A DNA stretch of 24,873 nt from positions 1 through 24,873 of the forward strand of contig CANQSC010000009.1 in assembly GCA_947626445.1 (NCBI GenBank), read 5' to 3'. Positions within the stretch are counted from its first letter, which is position 1, and every line of letters starts with the position of its first letter. Shown piece by piece: positions 1-7,498 of this stretch. A model generated the notes under the pieces. That model did not search any database and was not told where the DNA came from. It saw nothing but the letters and a program-made list of their open reading frames with translations. A program made the translations under genes and the position numbers. Source of the stretch: an uncultured Bacilli bacterium (lineage in GTDB: Bacteria; Bacillota_I; Bacilli_A; RF39; UBA660).

Positions 1-1254
1 GTAATATTAAGAGATGGGAAAGTAGACCCAGGAGAGAATCAACCAATAGATGAAAATGATATCGAAAGTTATTTTGTCTGGATACCAAGATATCGATATC
101 AAATATTTGATGAAGGAAACTATAATGGGTTAACAACAAAAACAAATAAAGAACAAATAATTCAAGTAGTGTTTGAAAGTAAAGATGAAGTAGTACAAAG
201 TGGAAGTAAAGAAGGCGAATGGTTAACGCATCCAGCCTTCACCTCATTTAATACAAATGGCATATGGGTTGGCAAGTTTGAAACCGGCTATGATGGAGCT
301 GAAAATCCAAGAGCAGCAGAAGTAAATCCTATAGATGAAACGGCCTCAATAGAGGTATCAAGCAAAGTCATAGTCAAACCAAATGTATATTCCTGGCGAA
401 ATATTTCAGTAGCTAAAGCATATGTTGTTGGTAGACATTATGAAGAAACATTAAATAGCCATATGATGAAAAACATGGAATGGGGAGCTGTAGCCTATTT
501 ACAACATAGCGAGTATGGAAGTCATGTAAGTGTGAGAATCAATAATAATAGCGATTATTTAACAGGATATGCAGCAAGACAAGAGCCAACCATAGGATAT
601 ACAGGAACAAATATACTTTGTAGTAATACTCCAGAAGCATGTAACGAATATGGAGGTGTATCCAAAGCAGGAGAAGATGGAACATATAATACTAATTATT
701 TTAATAAAGCCAGTGTAGTAGCAAGTACAACAGGAAATTATAGTGGAATTTATGATATGAGTGGAGGAGCTTGGGAATATATGATGAGTGGCGTTGATGA
801 TAATAGTACTGGAGATGGGCATACTGGAAAACTATCATCAGGTCGTAATAATGTGGGAAATTCAGAATTTAATGGAAAGTTAACTTGTCCCGAATGTAAT
901 GATAGTGGTGTAAATCATGAAATTACCGAAATAAACGACAAAATAGACTTGCCAACAGATGAAAGATATTATGATAAGTATGATTATGGTACTAGTAGTA
1001 GATCTTTTAGTAGAGGAAAATTCGGAGATGCCACAAAGGAGATGGGCCCATTTCAAAGTATGAGATATTTAAATGAAACAAAAGATGTAAGTAGTTGGTA
1101 TAACAATGAAGCAGGGCTTGCTTATTCAGGCTATCCATGGTTAAGGCGTAGTGGCTACTATGGTGATGGCACAGGTGCTGGTATGTTCTTTTTTCGTACT
1201 ACAGCTGGAAATGCATTTGGTGATCGCAGCTTTCGACTTGTTCTAGCTTTATAA
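1..1254 (+). CDS. Surface protein with FGE/C-type-lectin-like C-terminal domain (5' partial)
   Basis: The reading frame is open from base 1, so the gene begins upstream of the window; 417 codons and a TAA stop are visible. The GTG at 169 is internal. Near the visible N-terminus is SYFVWIPRYRYQIF, a motif I associate with membrane-anchored surface proteins of gut Bacillota. The middle has GIWVGKFETGYDG and GTYNTNYFNKASV, then YDMSGGAWEYMMSG, which resembles the GNVWEW segment of formylglycine-generating-enzyme-like domains. The end, SFRLVLAL, matches the GFRL terminus of that fold. Two Cys pairs are present, one in LTCPECN. The last ~45 residues keep a Gly/Phe/Trp scaffold with variable positions between. 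The paralogue at 12361-13877 carries an N-terminal membrane anchor, so this protein is probably anchored outside the cell too (inference). Ligand unknown. Enzymatic formylglycine generation is unlikely. Confidence 0.8.
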   Translation, partial: VILRDGKVDPGENQPIDENDIESYFVWIPRYRYQIFDEGNYNGLTTKTNKEQIIQVVFESKDEVVQSGSKEGEWLTHPAFTSFNTNGIWVGKFETGYDGAENPRAAEVNPIDETASIEVSSKVIVKPNVYSWRNISVAKAYVVGRHYEETLNSHMMKNMEWGAVAYLQHSEYGSHVSVRINNNSDYLTGYAARQEPTIGYTGTNILCSNTPEACNEYGGVSKAGEDGTYNTNYFNKASVVASTTGNYSGIYDMSGGAWEYMMSGVDDNSTGDGHTGKLSSGRNNVGNSEFNGKLTCPECNDSGVNHEITEINDKIDLPTDERYYDKYDYGTSSRSFSRGKFGDATKEMGPFQSMRYLNETKDVSSWYNNEAGLAYSGYPWLRRSGYYGDGTGAGMFFFRTTAGNAFGDRSFRLVLAL

Positions 1255-1265
1255 TATGGTTTTAT

Positions 1266-1295
1266 TTGACTAGATAATAGACTATACGATAAAAT
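1266..1295 (+). promoter_or_regulatory. Promoter for the 1318 gene
   Basis: TTGACT at 1266-1271 and TAAAAT at 1290-1295 are separated by 18 bases. This is a good sigma-A type match about 23 bases ahead of the next start codon. No terminator was seen between the upstream stop codon at 1254 and this promoter. Confidence 0.6.
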
Positions 1296-1317
1296 AGTAT
1301 GCCGAAGAGAGGTTGCT

Positions 1318-2319
1318 ATGAAAAATAATCCTTATTATATAAAAAGTAATATTTTAAATTATATAAATAAAAGAAAATATTCTTCAGCTAAGAATTTAAT
1401 TAATTTATTATATTTAAATGAAAGAAAAAAAGGTGTATATGTTTATGTTAAAGATTTAATAAATTATTTAGAAGAACCTTATGATTTATCTTCTAAAGAA
1501 AAATATAATTATCAAACTTATGAGAATTTCTATAAACATTTTTATGAAGCTTTAAAGAATAAAGATTATCTTGAAGCTTATTTAACTATTAAAGATGAAG
1601 ATTATTCAAATGATTTTGATAAGAAAATTATTAAAACTTTATTAGAACAAATACATGATTTAAATCGTTATAATTCTTTTAATATCAATATTATTGTTAA
1701 TAATATTTTAGAAAATGGTTTAACTAGTGAAGATATATTAATATTAAAAAAAGTTTTAGCTAAATCTGAGTTAGATAATTTTGAATATTATATTTTAGAA
1801 ATAATTAATACTAAAGAACTTCTTAATGGTAATTCAGTGGAAGATTTTTCTTATTCATTAGATATATATCAAAATCAAAAACCAAATCAAATATTTGAAT
1901 TAGCTATGCAATATGGTGATTATTTAAAAGCCTTACAAATATTAGAAACTAAATTTTATCAAAATTATTTAGATAAAAAAGAAATTAAAAAATATGAATT
2001 TATAAAATGTTTATTAAATAATTTATTAAGTAATGAAGAACTTAAAAGTAAAGAAGAAATTAAAAAAGAAAAATTTCTTAATAAAAAAATGAAGAAATTA
2101 AATAATTTAGATAAATATGTTAATAGTGAGTTATTTGTAAGAGCTATGCGTTATTATAAAGAGCAAAAAAGATTTTTTAATGAAGAAGATAATTTATTTT
2201 ATGAAACTATGTTTAAGTATGGTATTAGTTGTTTAAAATATGAATATGAAATTGTTAAAGATGATAATTCTGATGAAGTAAAAAGATTAATTAAAAAGCT
2301 AGAAATTGGTAAAAAGTAA
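1318..2319 (+). CDS. Hypothetical helical-repeat-like protein
   Basis: This 333-residue protein starts with ATG behind GAGAGG. I do not recognise a family. It is rich in Lys, Asn, Leu, Tyr and Glu, with no signal peptide or membrane segment, so it should be cytoplasmic. Segments such as YEALKNKDYLEAYLTI (roughly residues 76-91) and ELAMQYGDYLKALQILE (roughly 197-213) have the A/G-D-Y-x-x-A pattern of TPR-like helical hairpins, so a superhelical scaffold is plausible. It has its own promoter and ends just before the rimP promoter. It therefore appears to be a separate transcription unit next to the nusA operon. Confidence 0.75.
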   Translation: MKNNPYYIKSNILNYINKRKYSSAKNLINLLYLNERKKGVYVYVKDLINYLEEPYDLSSKEKYNYQTYENFYKHFYEALKNKDYLEAYLTIKDEDYSNDFDKKIIKTLLEQIHDLNRYNSFNINIIVNNILENGLTSEDILILKKVLAKSELDNFEYYILEIINTKELLNGNSVEDFSYSLDIYQNQKPNQIFELAMQYGDYLKALQILETKFYQNYLDKKEIKKYEFIKCLLNNLLSNEELKSKEEIKKEKFLNKKMKKLNNLDKYVNSELFVRAMRYYKEQKRFFNEEDNLFYETMFKYGISCLKYEYEIVKDDNSDEVKRLIKKLEIGKK

Positions 2320-2328
2320 ATTTTTTTC

Positions 2329-2358
2329 TTGGAATTATGAGCATTTATGTGCTATAAT
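2329..2358 (+). promoter_or_regulatory. Promoter of the rimP-nusA-infB operon
   Basis: TTGGAA at 2329-2334 and a perfect TATAAT at 2353-2358 are spaced by 18 bases. Transcription would start near 2365, leaving a leader of about 50 bases ahead of rimP that contains the hairpin at 2373-2394. Confidence 0.75.
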
Positions 2359-2372
2359 CAAGTTACAGATTT

Positions 2373-2396
2373 AAGTGGGCAGCAATTCCCACTTTT
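2373..2396 (+). promoter_or_regulatory. Leader hairpin ahead of rimP (possible attenuator)
   Basis: AAGTGGG at 2373-2379 pairs perfectly with CCCACTT at 2388-2394 around an 8-base loop, followed by a short T run that is interrupted by A. It lies between the operon promoter and rimP. GC-rich stems are rare here, which argues for selection. It resembles a weak intrinsic terminator or a structured leader. NusA autoregulating its own operon through pausing or termination is a possible role, but that is inference. Confidence 0.55.
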
Positions 2397-2417
2397 ATTA
2401 ATGAATGGATGTGAGTT

Positions 2418-2669
2418 ATGGATAATATTTTAGAAGAGATTAAAAAAACTATTGAACCTAAGTTAAAACCTTTAGAAATAGTTGTTGATGAAATTGTTTA
2501 TGAAAAAGAAGGAAATTATTATTTCTTGAGAATTATCTTAGATAGGGAAAGTGGTTTAGATTTAGATACAGTTGTTGAAGCTACTAATATTATTAATCCT
2601 ATTTTAGATGAATTAGATTTAATAAGTGATTCATACATTTTAGATGTATTAAGTAAGGAAAGAGGTTAA
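2418..2669 (+). CDS. rimP: Ribosome maturation factor RimP, N-terminal domain only
   Basis: RimP assists maturation of the 30S ribosomal subunit. The 83 residues correspond to the N-terminal alpha/beta domain: a leading helix with IEPKLKPL, a strand FLRIILD, the D-L-D-T-V helix and the closing YILDVLS, which matches the conserved YxLEVSSPG region. Typical RimP proteins are around 150 residues and carry a C-terminal SH3-like domain. Here the stop comes right after the first domain and nusA begins 3 bases later, so there is no room for the missing part. Position directly before nusA fits rimP. The start follows GGATGTGAG and is the only ATG in frame near the 5' end. Confidence 0.85.
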   Translation: MDNILEEIKKTIEPKLKPLEIVVDEIVYEKEGNYYFLRIILDRESGLDLDTVVEATNIINPILDELDLISDSYILDVLSKERG

Positions 2670-2672
2670 ATT

Positions 2673-3788
2673 ATGAATGCAAAAGAATTTATTAAAGCAC
2701 TAGATCATATTACAGAAGAAAAACATATTAGTAAAGAAGTTGTTTTAAGTGCAATGGAAAATGCTTTAGCAAGTGCTTATAAAAAGAATTTTAATTCTAA
2801 GACTAATGTTAAAGTAAAAATTAATGAAGATACTGGAGATATTAAAGTATATACTTATTATGTTGTAGTTGATGATTATGATGAAGGTCATGAAGAAGTA
2901 GGAGAAGATGGCAATACTGTTAAAGTTCCACCTGAGATTAATATTGATGCCCAAATACTTTTAGAAGATGCTAAAGAAATGGTTCCGGATATTAAAGTAG
3001 GAGAAACAATTGAACAAGAAGTCACACCTCAAGATTTTGGTCGTCTTGCAGCAGGAGCCGCTAAACAAGTTTTAACTCAAAAAATAAGAGAAGCTGAAAA
3101 AGCTGTTATCATGGAAGAATTTCATGATAAAGCCGGTGAAATGATGCTTGGACTTCTTGCAATGGAAGATGCTAAAAACTATTATGTTGATTTAGGTAAA
3201 TCAAGAGGAATCCTTCCAAAATCCGAAATGATTCCTGGTGAAGTTGTTAAAATGGGAACTTCAATTAAAGTTTATATTACGAAAGTTGAAGAAACTACTA
3301 AAGGACCACTTATTCTATGTTCAAGAAAACATTATGGATTTGTAAGACGTCTATTTGAAACCGAAATTCCAGAACTTGCTGATGGAACCATCGTTTTATA
3401 TTCCGTAGTAAGAGAACCAGGAGTTAGAAGTAAAGTAGCCGTTTATTCAACTGATCCTCATGTTGATGCAATTGGTTCTTGTATTGGAGCTAATGGAAGT
3501 AGAATCGGAAATATTTTAAAAGAATTAAATGGTGAAAAAGTTGATTTAGTATTATACAGTGAAGATAAAGAAGAATTTATTGCTAATGCCTTATCACCTG
3601 CTAAAAATGTTACGGTAAATATTCTTGATCCAATGAAAAAAGAAGCTTTAGCAATTGTTAGTGATGATAATTTATCACTTGCTATTGGTAAAAAGCATTC
3701 TAATATTAAATTAGCAAGTAAATTAACTAAATATCATATTGAAGTTAAAAGTTTAAGCCAAATAAACGAAGAAGGTAATCGAGAATAA
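2673..3788 (+). CDS. nusA: Transcription termination/antitermination protein NusA
   Basis: NusA binds RNA polymerase and nascent RNA and modulates pausing, termination and antitermination. The 371-residue length fits the short Bacillota form without C-terminal acidic repeats. The N-terminal domain starts MNAKEFIKALDHI and has the VVLSAMENALASAYKK helix. The RNA-binding part follows as S1 (roughly 138-202), KH1 with SCIGANGSRIGNI near 270, and KH2 with LAIGKKHSNIKLAS near 340. In KH2 the usual GKKG reads GKKH, so the last Gly of the loop is replaced. The start follows GGAAAGAGG. It sits 3 bases after rimP and 15 before a DHH gene with its own strong ribosome site. Confidence 0.97.
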   Translation: MNAKEFIKALDHITEEKHISKEVVLSAMENALASAYKKNFNSKTNVKVKINEDTGDIKVYTYYVVVDDYDEGHEEVGEDGNTVKVPPEINIDAQILLEDAKEMVPDIKVGETIEQEVTPQDFGRLAAGAAKQVLTQKIREAEKAVIMEEFHDKAGEMMLGLLAMEDAKNYYVDLGKSRGILPKSEMIPGEVVKMGTSIKVYITKVEETTKGPLILCSRKHYGFVRRLFETEIPELADGTIVLYSVVREPGVRSKVAVYSTDPHVDAIGSCIGANGSRIGNILKELNGEKVDLVLYSEDKEEFIANALSPAKNVTVNILDPMKKEALAIVSDDNLSLAIGKKHSNIKLASKLTKYHIEVKSLSQINEEGNRE

Positions 3789-3803
3789 AAAAGAGGTGAT
3801 TAG

Positions 3804-4718
3804 ATGCCAATAAAAATATTTTCTCATCAAGCTGATCCAGATGGCTTAGGATGTATAATTTTAGGTAAAAAATGTTTTGATGAAGTAGATTATACTTTAT
3901 GTAAAAATGTTCCTGATTTAGATTATAAATTAGATAAATTTATTACTAATGAAGAATATTTAAATTATGAAAAAATCTTTATTACTGATTTATGTCCAAG
4001 TATTGATTTGCTTGATAAAATATTTAATAATGAAAAATTAAGTGATAAAGTAACTGTAATTGACCATCATATTTCTAATTTAGAAAAAACAAAAGAAAAA
4101 GATTATTCTTTTGTAAATATCAGTTTAGAAGGATGTGCCACAAGTTTATTTTATGATTATTTAAAAAAGCATTGGGCCTTAATATTACCTGATAAAACAT
4201 TAAAAGAATTTGTAGAGTTAACTAAATTACATGATACATGGAAATGGAAGGAAATTAATAATTTAGATGCTTATCATTTAGAAACTTTATTACATAAATT
4301 GGGAACTATTGGTTATCTTAATCACTTTATTGATAAATTAGATTTTGTATCTCGTCATTTCAAATATACTGATGAAGAAGAAAAATGGATTAGAGAACAA
4401 CTAGAAGAAGAACAAAAATATTTAGATAATTTATTAAAAAGAGTTATTTATAAAAAAATAGATAAAATAAATTATGGAATTGTTTATGGGCTTTATAATT
4501 ATCGTAATAGCTTGGCCGATAAATTAAAAGATAATAAAAAGTGTGATGTCTTAATATTTATAGCTGTTGATAATGAAACAATTTCCTTTAGAAGTATTAC
4601 TGATATTGAAGTTAAAAGTATTGCTCATGATTTTAATGGTGGTGGACATGATAAAGCATCTTCTTGTAGTTTAAATCATGAAAATGAAAGAAAAATAATG
4701 GAAAAATTTTTAAGTTAG
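3804..4718 (+). CDS. DHH/DHHA1-family phosphoesterase
   Basis: This 304-residue cytosolic protein has the DHH-superfamily metal-binding motifs: FSHQADPDGLG (His8, Asp11, Asp13), a second Asp in ITDLCPS near residue 66, and the DHH signature IDHHISN at Asp87-His89. The C-terminal DHHA1 substrate-binding part has FNGGGHDKASS near residue 280. Family members include NrnA-type oligoribonucleases, cyclic-dinucleotide phosphodiesterases and exopolyphosphatases. The sequence alone does not show the substrate. Translation starts behind a strong GAGGTGATT. Its place between nusA and ylxR, with 15-base and 9-base gaps, suggests co-expression with RNA-metabolism genes, which favours a short-RNA or nucleotide substrate (inference). 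Confidence 0.85.
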   Translation: MPIKIFSHQADPDGLGCIILGKKCFDEVDYTLCKNVPDLDYKLDKFITNEEYLNYEKIFITDLCPSIDLLDKIFNNEKLSDKVTVIDHHISNLEKTKEKDYSFVNISLEGCATSLFYDYLKKHWALILPDKTLKEFVELTKLHDTWKWKEINNLDAYHLETLLHKLGTIGYLNHFIDKLDFVSRHFKYTDEEEKWIREQLEEEQKYLDNLLKRVIYKKIDKINYGIVYGLYNYRNSLADKLKDNKKCDVLIFIAVDNETISFRSITDIEVKSIAHDFNGGGHDKASSCSLNHENERKIMEKFLS

Positions 4719-4727
4719 GAGGTTCTT

Positions 4728-4991
4728 ATGAAAGTAAAAAAAATACCAATGCGAACTTGTGTTGTTACTAAAGAAAAATGTGAAAAAAAAGAATTAGTTA
4801 GAATTGTAAGAACTCCATTAAAAGAAGTTGTAATTGATGAAAGTGGTAAACTTAATGGAAGAGGAGCTTACATAAAATTAAATGAAGAAGTAATAAAAAA
4901 AGCTAAGAAAAATAAAATATTAGATAGGACTTTAGAAGTAGAAGTACCAGAAAGTATTTATGAAAAATTATTTAAAATGTTAGAAAAATAA
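4728..4991 (+). CDS. ylxR: YlxR/RnpM family RNA-binding protein
   Basis: The 87-residue protein matches the YlxR (DUF448) family, encoded between nusA and infB in many Bacillota. Visible signatures are PMRTCVVTKEK at the N-terminus, ELVRIVR, and the invariant GRGAYI near residue 45. The B. subtilis member has been called RnpM, a modulator of RNase P. The start follows AGGAGG. The L7Ae-like ylxQ gene that often sits between ylxR and infB is absent: infB begins 16 bases later. Confidence 0.93.
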   Translation: MKVKKIPMRTCVVTKEKCEKKELVRIVRTPLKEVVIDESGKLNGRGAYIKLNEEVIKKAKKNKILDRTLEVEVPESIYEKLFKMLEK

Positions 4992-5007
4992 AGAAAGGAT
5001 GGTTTAG

Positions 5008-7116
5008 ATGACTGTTAAAGAATATGCAATGAGTGTAAACTTTTCTGTTGCGGAAGTATTAAAAAAATGTGAAACTTTAGGAATTCCTGCTAAAAATGCG
5101 GATTCAATATTATCTGATGATGATGTTATTAATTTAGATTTTGCAACTAATTTAATTAGTAGTGATAGTGAAGCATCTTATGAAGATGAGGATAGTATTG
5201 ATGAAGTAGTAGAAGATTTAGTAGCTAGTACTAATGTTCATTCAATGTATCCGGAAACAAAGAAACAAAAATTAAAAAAACGTAGTGAACTGGAAAGTAG
5301 TAAAGCAGAGTATAATAATAAAAGAAAAGAAATGTATAAGCATAAAGAAAAGTTAATGAGTAATAAAAGTGAAGATGATGTCTTATCTTACAAAGAAGGT
5401 ATGACTGTTATGGATTTAGCTAACTTACTTAAGATTAGTGGAACAGACATTATTAAAAAATTAATGACTTTAGGATTAATGGTTAATTTAAATCAAGCTA
5501 TTGATTTTGATAATGCTTCTATTGTTGCTTTAGATTATGGATATACTCTAAAAAGAGAAGAAACGCAAGATATTAGTAATTTTGAAGAATTTGAAATTAT
5601 TGATAATGAAAGTGATTTAGAGCCTAGACCTGCAGTTGTAACAATTATGGGTCATGTTGACCATGGTAAAACAACGCTTTTAGATTATATTCGTAATAGT
5701 AAAGTTGTAGATACCGAATTTGGGGGAATTACGCAAGCTATTGGAGCTTATCAAATAACTCATAATGATCAAAAAATAACTTTTATTGATACTCCAGGTC
5801 ATGCGGCATTTACCCAAATGAGAGCAAGAGGAGCATCAATTACTGATATTGTAATTATTATTGTGGCAGCAGATGATGGAGTAATGCCTCAAACTAAAGA
5901 AGCAATTGACCATGCTAAAAGTGCAAATGTACCAATTATCGTTGCTGTAAATAAAATTGATAAACCAAATATTAATATTGAAAAAGTTATGGAAGAAATG
6001 GCAAGTAATGGTATAACTCCTGAAGCTTGGGGTGGTGATGTTCCATTTGTTAATATCTCTGCCCATACAGGGGAAGGCATTGATTTATTATTAGAAACTA
6101 TTCAAACAATAAGTGAAGTAAATGGTTATAAAGCTAATCCTAATAGATATGCCATTGGAACCGTTATTGAAAGTAAAATGGATAAAAATATTGGGGGAGT
6201 TGCCTCACTTTTAATCCAAAACGGAACATTAAGATTAGGTGATCCAATTGTTGTTGGAACCTCAAGTGGAAAAGTAAGAACCATGAAAAATGATTTAGGA
6301 CAAGCAATTGTTGAAGCAGGCCCATCAACGCCAGTAGAAATAACTGGAATTTCTGAAAATCCAAGTGCTGGTGATAAGTTTATGGCCTTTGAAACCGAAA
6401 GTGAAGCCAAATCTGTTGCTAGTAAAAGAGCCAGTGAGGCTAAATTAAAACAAAATAAAAAAGAAGCAGTTACCTTAGACGATTTATTTGCTAAAATCAA
6501 TGCTGGTCAAAAAGAAATTAATGTTGTTTTAAAAACGGATGTTAAAGGTAGTGAAGAAGCTGTTAAATCTGCTTTAGAAAAAATAGATGTTGAAGGGGTT
6601 AGAGTTAAAGTTATTAGAAGTGGTATTGGAACAATTACGGAAAGTGATGTTGTTTTAGCTAATGCTTCTAATGCGATAATTATTGGCTTTAATGTTAGTC
6701 CTTCCAATATTACCAAAGATATAGCTAAAGAATATAATGTTGAAATTAGATTATATACTATTATTTATAAAGTAATTGAAGATATGGAATTAGCCATGAA
6801 AGGAATGCTAGATCCAGAATTTGAAGAAAAAATTATCGGGACTGCCGAGATTAGAAAGATTTTTACTTTCTCTAAAGTTGGTAAGATTGCAGGGATTTAT
6901 ATTACTGATGGTGTTGTTAAAAATGGCGCGAAGGTTAGAGTTATTCGTGATGAAATAGTTATTTATGATGGTACGATTGCCTCTGTTCAAAGAGAAAAAG
7001 ATACCGTTAAAGAAGTTAAAAAAGGTTTTGAATGTGGCGTTACTTTTGAAAACTTTAGTGATATTAAAGAAAATGATAAATTAGAAATATATGAAATGGT
7101 GGAAGTAAAAAGATGA
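5008..7116 (+). CDS. infB: Translation initiation factor IF-2
   Basis: IF-2 is the GTPase that places initiator fMet-tRNA on the 30S subunit and promotes subunit joining. The 702 residues include two IF2-N type domains: residues ~1-50 (VKEYAMSVNFSVAEVLKKCE) and ~130-185 (MTVMDLANLLKISGTDIIKK). A short charged linker lies between them. The G domain follows with G1 GHVDHGKT near 215, G3 DTPGH near 261 and G4 NKID near 315. Domains II-IV end in KENDKLEIYEMVEVKR. The start follows AAAGGATGG. The stop overlaps the rbfA start (ATGA), indicating translational coupling. Confidence 0.98.
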   Translation: MTVKEYAMSVNFSVAEVLKKCETLGIPAKNADSILSDDDVINLDFATNLISSDSEASYEDEDSIDEVVEDLVASTNVHSMYPETKKQKLKKRSELESSKAEYNNKRKEMYKHKEKLMSNKSEDDVLSYKEGMTVMDLANLLKISGTDIIKKLMTLGLMVNLNQAIDFDNASIVALDYGYTLKREETQDISNFEEFEIIDNESDLEPRPAVVTIMGHVDHGKTTLLDYIRNSKVVDTEFGGITQAIGAYQITHNDQKITFIDTPGHAAFTQMRARGASITDIVIIIVAADDGVMPQTKEAIDHAKSANVPIIVAVNKIDKPNINIEKVMEEMASNGITPEAWGGDVPFVNISAHTGEGIDLLLETIQTISEVNGYKANPNRYAIGTVIESKMDKNIGGVASLLIQNGTLRLGDPIVVGTSSGKVRTMKNDLGQAIVEAGPSTPVEITGISENPSAGDKFMAFETESEAKSVASKRASEAKLKQNKKEAVTLDDLFAKINAGQKEINVVLKTDVKGSEEAVKSALEKIDVEGVRVKVIRSGIGTITESDVVLANASNAIIIGFNVSPSNITKDIAKEYNVEIRLYTIIYKVIEDMELAMKGMLDPEFEEKIIGTAEIRKIFTFSKVGKIAGIYITDGVVKNGAKVRVIRDEIVIYDGTIASVQREKDTVKEVKKGFECGVTFENFSDIKENDKLEIYEMVEVKR

Positions 7117-7466
7117 GTAGTATTAAAATCAAAAGAATTAATGAACAACTATTAAGAGCCATAAGTGAAGTAGTAGCTCATGAAGCAAATGATGAATTAT
7201 TAAAAAGCATTACTATTACAGCAGTAGATACTGCAAATGATTTATCCTATGCTAAAGTATATTTTACTTCCTTATCTAATTTAGAACCTAAACAACTTGA
7301 AAAAGAAATGGAAGAAGCAAGTTCATATATTAGAAGAGAAATAACTAATCTTGTTGATATAAGACTAATGCCTAAATTAAAATTTATATATGACGATTCA
7401 ATAGCTTATGGTAATACAATTGAAAGTAAGATTAAAGAAATTCATGAAAAAGAAAATAAACAGTGA
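7113..7466 (+). CDS. rbfA: Ribosome-binding factor A
   Basis: RbfA is a KH-fold factor for late 30S maturation and 16S rRNA processing. The 117 residues match the family: the opening IKRINEQLLRAISEVV, TITAVDTANDLSYAKVYFTSL, and the closing RLMPKLKFIYDDSIAYGNTIE segment (usual form P.L.F..D.S...G..I). The start overlaps the infB stop by four bases. Its own TGA stop lies in the loop of the hairpin at 7458-7481, so the terminator overlaps the coding end. Confidence 0.95.
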   Translation: MSSIKIKRINEQLLRAISEVVAHEANDELLKSITITAVDTANDLSYAKVYFTSLSNLEPKQLEKEMEEASSYIRREITNLVDIRLMPKLKFIYDDSIAYGNTIESKIKEIHEKENKQ

Positions 7467-7481
7467 GGTACTGTTTTTTTT
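7458..7481 (+). terminator. Intrinsic terminator/attenuator between rbfA and truB
   Basis: AAACAGT at 7458-7464 pairs with ACTGTTT at 7470-7476 around loop GAGGT, followed by a T tract to 7481. The stem is short and AT-rich, so partial readthrough into truB is likely; no clear promoter lies between it and truB at 7499. It could act as an operon attenuator. Confidence 0.7.
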
Positions 7482-7498
7482 AGAAAAGATGTGAAAAG

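Noticed and set aside
559..822. 87-codon minus-strand open frame inside the first surface gene
   Set aside because: It lies opposite a clearly coding frame, has Cys/Ser/Ile-rich shadow composition and no ribosome site.
5836..6990. Several minus-strand open frames opposite infB
   Set aside because: All are antisense shadows of the conserved IF-2 frame, with no start signals or recognisable motifs.
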